Assembly (NCBI RefSeq): GCF_028748105.1
Contig: NZ_CP118169.1
Coordinates: 46,287-110,286 of the forward strand
Direction: 5' to 3'
Source of the DNA: Entomospira nematocerorum
GTDB taxonomy: Bacteria > Spirochaetota > Spirochaetia > WRBN01
Length of the DNA stretch: 64,000 bases
In this document: positions 59,487 to 64,000 of the stretch, one piece after another
Position numbering within the stretch: position 1 is the first letter of the stretch
How the letters are laid out: every line of letters begins with the position of its first letter
Made by a program: the position numbers and the translations under genes
Notes under the pieces: model-generated
What the model saw: only the letters and a program-made list of their open reading frames with translations
What the model was told of the DNA's origin: nothing
Database searches by the model: none

Positions 59487-60362
59487 ATGGATTGTATCAT
59501 AAAACAAGTGTTTAATAATAATGTTGCCTTAGTCATGATAGATGGCTATGAAATGGTGGTAACGGGGCGTGGAATTGCTTTTCAGAAGCAGACAGGGGCG
59601 AGTATCGAGCGGGATAAGATCGAGCGATACTTTGTCTTACAAGATATCAATGGCCTACGAGAGAGTGCAGTATTAACTAAGAGTGAAGTAGAGGCACGTC
59701 TTTTACAAGTGGTGATGCGGTGTCTGCATCAACAAGAGGATCTATGGCAACGATTATATGATCGCATGGAGAGCTATTATCCCATTCTTTTGGATCACTT
59801 ACTGCAGACTGTGGAGGCTTCGGATCGGAAGGAGTTGCCTACACACCATAAGCGATCATTTGTCTTTACTCCAGAGGTTCGCATGGCCTATTCTAGCGAG
59901 GTCAGCTGTGCAAAGCAGATTATACAGGCAGTGGAGCAGGCTCTGGATGTTGTCTTGGGTGAGGAGGAGGTTATCTTACTCTCGCTACACTTAGTACATG
60001 CCCAGCAGGATCATCGTCATATTAACGAGACAGTCGAGGCAAGCCTCTTTTTACAAGATTTTTTATGGATTCTCAAGGAGATGTTGCAACCTTATTGGCA
60101 GGAAAATAGTTGGATCGTGGAGCGATTCATCGTGCATATACGCCTTTTAGTCTGGCGTCTGTATGATCGCAAGAGTGAGACAAGTGAACGACGTATGACA
60201 GAAGAGTTACTGAGTATGATGAAAGAACACTATCCAGAGGCGAATCAAATTATTCATCGTGTTCAAACCTTTTTATACAATCGCCTAGAAGTAGAGCTCA
60301 ACTTAGATGAGGAGCTCTACTTGCGTATGCACCTGCGACGACTCATGAAGGAGGGTCGTTAA
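59487..60362 (+). CDS. BglG/LicT-family transcription antiterminator
   Basis: 291 residues: N-terminal CAT RNA-binding domain (1-55; IIKQVFNNNVALVM) and two PRD domains (about 70-170 and 180-290), which are phosphorylated on His by the PTS. It should bind an RNA hairpin overlapping a terminator in a sugar operon and prevent termination. No PTS gene is adjacent, and I find no matching RNA target in the window. Its 3' end overlaps the TPR gene by 4 bases. Confidence 0.85.
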   Translation: MDCIIKQVFNNNVALVMIDGYEMVVTGRGIAFQKQTGASIERDKIERYFVLQDINGLRESAVLTKSEVEARLLQVVMRCLHQQEDLWQRLYDRMESYYPILLDHLLQTVEASDRKELPTHHKRSFVFTPEVRMAYSSEVSCAKQIIQAVEQALDVVLGEEEVILLSLHLVHAQQDHRHINETVEASLFLQDFLWILKEMLQPYWQENSWIVERFIVHIRLLVWRLYDRKSETSERRMTEELLSMMKEHYPEANQIIHRVQTFLYNRLEVELNLDEELYLRMHLRRLMKEGR

Positions 60363-61609
60363 CGATGCTCCTGTTGTAACTGTTGGCTCTGCTTTGCCCA
60401 AAATTGTGCTTGCTGTGGTTTGCCATCTTCGTAATAGAGAAGACTCAGAAGATGCATGGCTTTTGTATTTTTAGGCTCATAGTGGAGCCACTTTTTGAGC
60501 ATATACTCTGCATCATGAAGACGGCTTTGGTGTAGATAGAGGCGGGCGAGTGCTTCAATCGTAGGTAGATCGCTCTTATCTAAGCTTAGAGATCGATTAA
60601 AGTAGGCCTCTGCCTCTTGTAATTGATTCTCTTGGAGATAGAGTTTTCCTAGCAGCGTATGCACCTTCGCATTGAGGGGTTCGATAGTGAGTGCTTGATC
60701 TAAGAGTTCCTTAGCCTCACTGAGCCGTTCTTGTTCTACTAAGAGTTGACTCAATTGAATGAGCGCTGCGATGTGCCCTGGTTGCATATCGATGACCTCT
60801 CGCAGGTAGAATTCACACTCTTTATCAAAATGATTCTGTCTATAAAACTGGGCTAGGGCAAGATGGGCTTCAATGGAGGTGTTATCTTGGGTTAAGGCAC
60901 GATGCAACCAGTGTTCTGCCTCGGTCTGTTTGTGGGTATCACGGCTATAGAGCTTGCCTAACTCTAGCATGGCTTGGGGATGATTTGTTTGTGTCAGAAT
61001 GGCTTTTTTTAACCAAATTTCTGCCTCTTTGAAGAGGGATTGATCGATACTGAGTTGTGCTAGCTTGAGCATGGTCTGTATATCCTCAGGCATAAAGCTC
61101 AAGACATAGGTATAGAAGGTCTCGGCTTGAATGTACTCTCTATTGTGATGATGAATTGCGGCAACAGCAACCAGTGCTTCATGATGCTTGGGGTAGTACT
61201 CTAAAAGATGCTGATAGTAGATGAGAGCCTCTTGGGGTTGTCCTGACTCCTGCGCAATAGAGGCAAGATACAGATACGCCTCCATGGCTTGTGGCTGTAG
61301 TTGTAGCATCCGCTTGAAGAGGTGCTTGGCAAGCGATAGTGATGATTGTTCATAATAAATAATGGCTAATGCCTCAATGGCTTCTAAGTGATTAGGATCT
61401 AGTTCTAAAATCTTTTCATAGCCGGCTTTAGCCTCTTCGATTTTTCCAAAAAAAGATTGATTCATTAAGGCAATTAATGAGATGACTTGCACATTATTAG
61501 GCTCTTGTATTAATGCTGCCTGCCAGTAGTTCATTGATTTATCATACTCGCCATGCAAATAGAGTTCATTGGCCTTGTCGAAGTTTTCTTGAAATAGCTT
61601 GTTACTCAT
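60359..61609 (-). CDS. Tetratricopeptide-repeat protein
   Basis: 416 residues made almost wholly of 34-residue TPR units (about 11-12), for example ALIYYQHLLEYYPKHHEALV and AEAYFNRSLSLDKSDLPTIE. No signal peptide, so a cytoplasmic scaffold. It overlaps the small upstream gene by 8 bases, implying coupled translation. Confidence 0.85.
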   Translation of the reverse strand: MSNKLFQENFDKANELYLHGEYDKSMNYWQAALIQEPNNVQVISLIALMNQSFFGKIEEAKAGYEKILELDPNHLEAIEALAIIYYEQSSLSLAKHLFKRMLQLQPQAMEAYLYLASIAQESGQPQEALIYYQHLLEYYPKHHEALVAVAAIHHHNREYIQAETFYTYVLSFMPEDIQTMLKLAQLSIDQSLFKEAEIWLKKAILTQTNHPQAMLELGKLYSRDTHKQTEAEHWLHRALTQDNTSIEAHLALAQFYRQNHFDKECEFYLREVIDMQPGHIAALIQLSQLLVEQERLSEAKELLDQALTIEPLNAKVHTLLGKLYLQENQLQEAEAYFNRSLSLDKSDLPTIEALARLYLHQSRLHDAEYMLKKWLHYEPKNTKAMHLLSLLYYEDGKPQQAQFWAKQSQQLQQEHR

Positions 61610-61751
61610 TGGTGATATCCCTCGATAGAAAGGTCGTAGGTATTTCCTTTCGAAATCGATCCATTTTCTGCAATAACATAGTCAAATTATGGCTAAAGGT
61701 CAAATGAAGTTGAGGAAAATTCCTGTGAATAGGGGCGTATTGTTCCGTCAT
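61602..61751 (-). CDS. Small protein (49 residues) coupled to the TPR gene
   Basis: Starts at the ATG at 61751, seven bases after a perfect GGAGGTG ribosome site, and its stop overlaps the TPR start. The product (MTEQYAPIHRNFPQLHLTFS...) is basic and hydrophilic. The strong RBS and the overlap are the reasons to accept it; no homologue is known to me. Confidence 0.55.
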   Translation of the reverse strand: MTEQYAPIHRNFPQLHLTFSHNLTMLLQKMDRFRKEIPTTFLSRDITNE

Positions 61752-61898
61752 AAACGACACCTCCGATGCCAAAAACGACATCATGATGCTGATTGCTCCA
61801 TGATGCCGTCTAAAAATGATGATGTTTAGTGGTAAAAATGCTGATTTTTTGTAGGGAAAAGAACATTTTTACGGACAAATGTGGTAGGAATATCTGTC

Positions 61899-62555
61899 CT
61901 ATCCTAACAAACGTACTCCAAATCCAAGGAAAAGTCCAACATTAAATGCATTGCGCATATAGCCATACGGTTCTTCTTTTAAAATGTTACGAGCTGCATC
62001 TAAGTTAACACTCGTACGCATGGCAACTTGAATGAGAACTATAGATATAGGAATATGAAAACCTGTCTCACCAACAAGGAGTAAGTTATTTCCACCTTTG
62101 ACTGTCATATCCGGTGTGCGGTTGAGGTCTATTAATTTAGGTGTTGTATTAAAGACCACTCCAGCACCTGCACCTAAATACCACCATCCTAGCTTAAATT
62201 TTAAGAGAGCTTCTAGGGAGAATTCATTCCAAATAGCACGAAAGGTCTGCTCTGTGGTGGGCATGGAACCTCTGGCCTGACGATTAATTTGAAAGTGAAA
62301 TTGTGGCGTAATGGCCAAAAATCGTAAGAGGAAGAGGTCAATAAAAATACCTCCACCAAAAGATGCCTCCACACGGTTTAAACGGATGGTTGTTGTGTCA
62401 ATAGGCGTTGAAAAGCTGAGATGACCGTAATTATATCCTACATCCAAGCCAACACGACCTCCAACGTACATGCTAAAGGCATGTGTGGAAGAAATAGCTA
62501 CAAATAGGATTATAATACTTAGTAAAAATTTAAACGAACCAAAATAAGGCTTCAT
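61899..62555 (-). CDS. Outer-membrane beta-barrel protein, small
   Basis: 218 residues with a signal peptide (about 1-26, ending THA) and a body of alternating hydrophobic strands with Gly/aromatic residues (YVGGRVGLDVGYNYG, FLGFGVRLLG at the end), like small eight-stranded outer-membrane barrels. No specific family is assigned. Confidence 0.65.
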   Translation of the reverse strand: MKPYFGSFKFLLSIIILFVAISSTHAFSMYVGGRVGLDVGYNYGHLSFSTPIDTTTIRLNRVEASFGGGIFIDLFLLRFLAITPQFHFQINRQARGSMPTTEQTFRAIWNEFSLEALLKFKLGWWYLGAGAGVVFNTTPKLIDLNRTPDMTVKGGNNLLLVGETGFHIPISIVLIQVAMRTSVNLDAARNILKEEPYGYMRNAFNVGLFLGFGVRLLG

Positions 62556-62649
62556 GTTAACTAAGATCTCCTTATAAAATGATAATATCTTATTCTATAA
62601 TAGCAGTTTCTCGAGTATTTGACAAACGGTTTCATCCATTTATTCCTAA

Positions 62650-62688
62650 AAAAGAAGAAGAGTTTGCTAGACAAACTCTTCTTCTTTT
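62650..62688 (-). terminator. Terminator of the 48-residue gene
   Basis: A perfect 17-bp stem (AAAAGAAGAAGAGTTTG and complement) around CTAGA, 18 bases beyond the small gene's stop on the minus strand; A-rich on one side and T-rich on the other. Confidence 0.75.
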
Positions 62689-62706
62689 CATAAACTCAAT
62701 GGGCTG

Positions 62707-62853
62707 TTAGACGATCCAATCTATCGCAGCAATCCACGATGGCGGAGACGGATCACCTACAAAAAACGAGGAAACAAGAAAGCCGACAGGAGCAACCATC
62801 ATTAGCGTACAAAACAAGCATTCATCTATTACTGATGTGGGAAACCAGATCAT
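62707..62853 (-). CDS. Small hydrophobic protein (48 residues)
   Basis: A 48-codon gene from the ATG at 62853. A consensus AAAGGAGG lies eight bases upstream and a strong terminator follows the stop. The product starts MIWFPTSVIDECLFCTLMMV, contains one membrane-spanning stretch (about 12-32) and ends PPSWIAAIDWIV. It has a C-x-x-C pair (Cys12, Cys15). It may be a small membrane protein or a class of peptide precursor. No homologue is known to me. Confidence 0.5.
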   Translation of the reverse strand: MIWFPTSVIDECLFCTLMMVAPVGFLVSSFFVGDPSPPSWIAAIDWIV

Positions 62854-63045
62854 ATCACCATCCTCCTTTTGATCCTGCAAATGGGTTGCATTATTCTTCT
62901 CTTAGTATATAGGGGAAACTACAATATAGATAGAGTAAAGCATACAAGAATGGTATTGACATTACAAAGAATGATGACTATCTTCAAAGTGAAAAAATGA
63001 TACATATCTCTGAATTTCTTATATATTAATAAGTGCTTGGCCTTA

Positions 63046-63076
63046 TTGTGACGATAATCGCGATATATGCTACAAT
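63046..63076 (+). promoter_or_regulatory. Possible promoter of the P-type ATPase gene
   Basis: TTGTGA (63046-63051), a long 19-base spacer and TACAAT (63071-63076), 21 bases before the ATG. The remaining gap 62854-63045 shows no gene. Confidence 0.35.
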
Positions 63077-63097
63077 GGACTTGTTATAAGGAGAGCA

Positions 63098-64000
63098 ATG
63101 GTGCCAAAACATGTGGGCTTAACACAACAAGAGGTGAATGAATCTCGTCATAAACATGGAACGAATGGATTTAAAGAGGTCAAATCACGATCATTTATCA
63201 GTCGCTGGTTGGAGAATCTGCTAGATCCAATGTTATTAATCCTCATGCTTGCTTTAGCTGCGAGTGTCTTTATTGAGGTGATGCATTTTATTAAGGGACA
63301 AGATCCCTCCTTTTTAGACCTAATAGGTATTAGTATTGCTATTATTGTTGCTTCGTTGACCAGTACCTTTTTTGAGCATCGTAATGAGAGTGCCTTTCGT
63401 ACGCTCCAAGAGAGTGCTAATCGCATCTCAGTAAAGGTATATCGAGAGAATCATCTACAAGAGATTCCTATTGATGATGTGGTCGTTGGTGATCTAGTCA
63501 TGCTCCAAACTGGTGATAAAATCCCTGCCGATGGCATTGTGGTGGAAGGAAAAATTGCAGTCAATCAGAGTACACTCAATGGGGAGAGCGAGGAGGTTAT
63601 CAAGGTTGCTATTGATCATCTCACGCAAGAGATGAGTGGTAATTTGCTCGATACACATCAACTGTTTCGTGGTACTACCGTTGTAGATGGTCAGGCCTAT
63701 ATGAAGGTGCTCACCGTGGGTGAAAGAACGATTTATGGATCACTAGCACAATCACTGCAGAGTCCACAAGAGCGGGATACCCCTTTAAAGGTGAAGCTGA
63801 AGGTACTTGCACATCGTATTAGCCGTTTTGGTTATCTTGGTGGTCTTTTAATGGCCATTATTCTCTTTTGGCGTCTCTCTCGTAGCTTAGATGGCCCGAT
63901 TATTGCCATTTATAGTAGCGATATGGAGCTCTTTTTTGATCATCTACTACAGGCGTTGATGATGGCTGTTATTTTGGTTGTCGTGGCGGTACCAGAGGGG
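63098..64000 (+). CDS. P-type cation-transporting ATPase, N-terminal part (runs off the window)
   Basis: 301 codons to the window end, still open. It starts at an ATG after AAGGAGAG. Visible features are the cation_ATPase_N region (GLTQQEVNESRHKHGTNGF), TM1-2 at about 40-60 and 75-95, the actuator domain with GDKIPADG and LNGESEEV (TGES-like), and TM3-4 ending at VPEG, the ion-binding PEGLP motif. The phosphorylation site DKTG lies beyond the window. Order and motifs fit a calcium-type (P2) pump. Confidence 0.88.
   Translation, partial: MVPKHVGLTQQEVNESRHKHGTNGFKEVKSRSFISRWLENLLDPMLLILMLALAASVFIEVMHFIKGQDPSFLDLIGISIAIIVASLTSTFFEHRNESAFRTLQESANRISVKVYRENHLQEIPIDDVVVGDLVMLQTGDKIPADGIVVEGKIAVNQSTLNGESEEVIKVAIDHLTQEMSGNLLDTHQLFRGTTVVDGQAYMKVLTVGERTIYGSLAQSLQSPQERDTPLKVKLKVLAHRISRFGYLGGLLMAIILFWRLSRSLDGPIIAIYSSDMELFFDHLLQALMMAVILVVVAVPEG

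Noticed and set aside
1..64000. tRNA, rRNA, transposase or prophage genes
   Set aside because: I scanned for the typical T-loop, rRNA and transposase motifs by eye and saw none; a covariance-model search would be decisive.

Overview
The window looks like an AT-rich, gene-dense segment of a diderm bacterium, most likely a host-associated or fermentative spirochaete. This is inference: no rRNA or other phylogenetic marker is present. Pointers are a eukaryotic-type hexokinase, an N-terminal-edge protein resembling the Borrelia-type DUF261 family, lipoprotein and outer-membrane beta-barrel genes, an [FeFe]-hydrogenase maturation set (hydE-hydG-hydF), and many lineage-specific proteins. No tRNA, rRNA, CRISPR array, insertion sequence or prophage was recognised.

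Layout. 1-660: edge of a membrane protein gene plus a DUF261-like protein. 854-3707: fructose PTS operon (IIA, 1-phosphofructokinase, IIBC). 4140-9213: envelope export cassette (LolD-like ATPase, two FtsX-type permeases, LolA-like carrier, outer-membrane barrel). 9349-10032: lipoprotein. 10476-15345: a 1247-residue protein with one degenerate ClpB-like and three CbxX-type AAA+ domains, followed by two membrane proteins. 16002-19742: orphan secreted or unknown proteins. 19864-28078: core metabolism and DNA genes (malic enzyme, endonuclease IV, hexokinase, Sua5, gyrA, GNAT). 28121-31574: amino-acid ABC transporter with a divergent YheO-type regulator.

31628-44588 is rich in replication and partition functions: a DnaB-like ATPase, a DUF3825 protein, a ParB-like protein, an array of eight 21-bp iterons (41331-41635), a putative replication initiator, ParA and a second ParB. 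Hand counts of G and C show the + strand C-rich to the left and G-rich to the right of the iterons, so this is probably the working origin of the replicon. A plasmid-type origin on a molecule carrying gyrA suggests a chromid, or a chromosome run by a plasmid-type origin. An ATP-cone protein resembling class III ribonucleotide reductase without its catalytic tail (38159-39865) and a C-S lyase lie just left of the origin.

44605-64000: a degenerate galactokinase/mutarotase pair, Ogt, a PH-like membrane protein, two tandem thymidine-kinase-like genes (one with a duplicated zinc ribbon), a YjeM-type amino-acid permease, a GH31 protein lacking its usual acid/base residue, hydF/hydG/hydE, coiled-coil membrane proteins, a BglG/LicT antiterminator, a TPR protein, small proteins, a beta-barrel protein and the start of a P-type cation ATPase. 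Metabolically the genes fit a sugar- and amino-acid-fermenting anaerobe: fructose and hexose entry, malate decarboxylation and hydrogen evolution.
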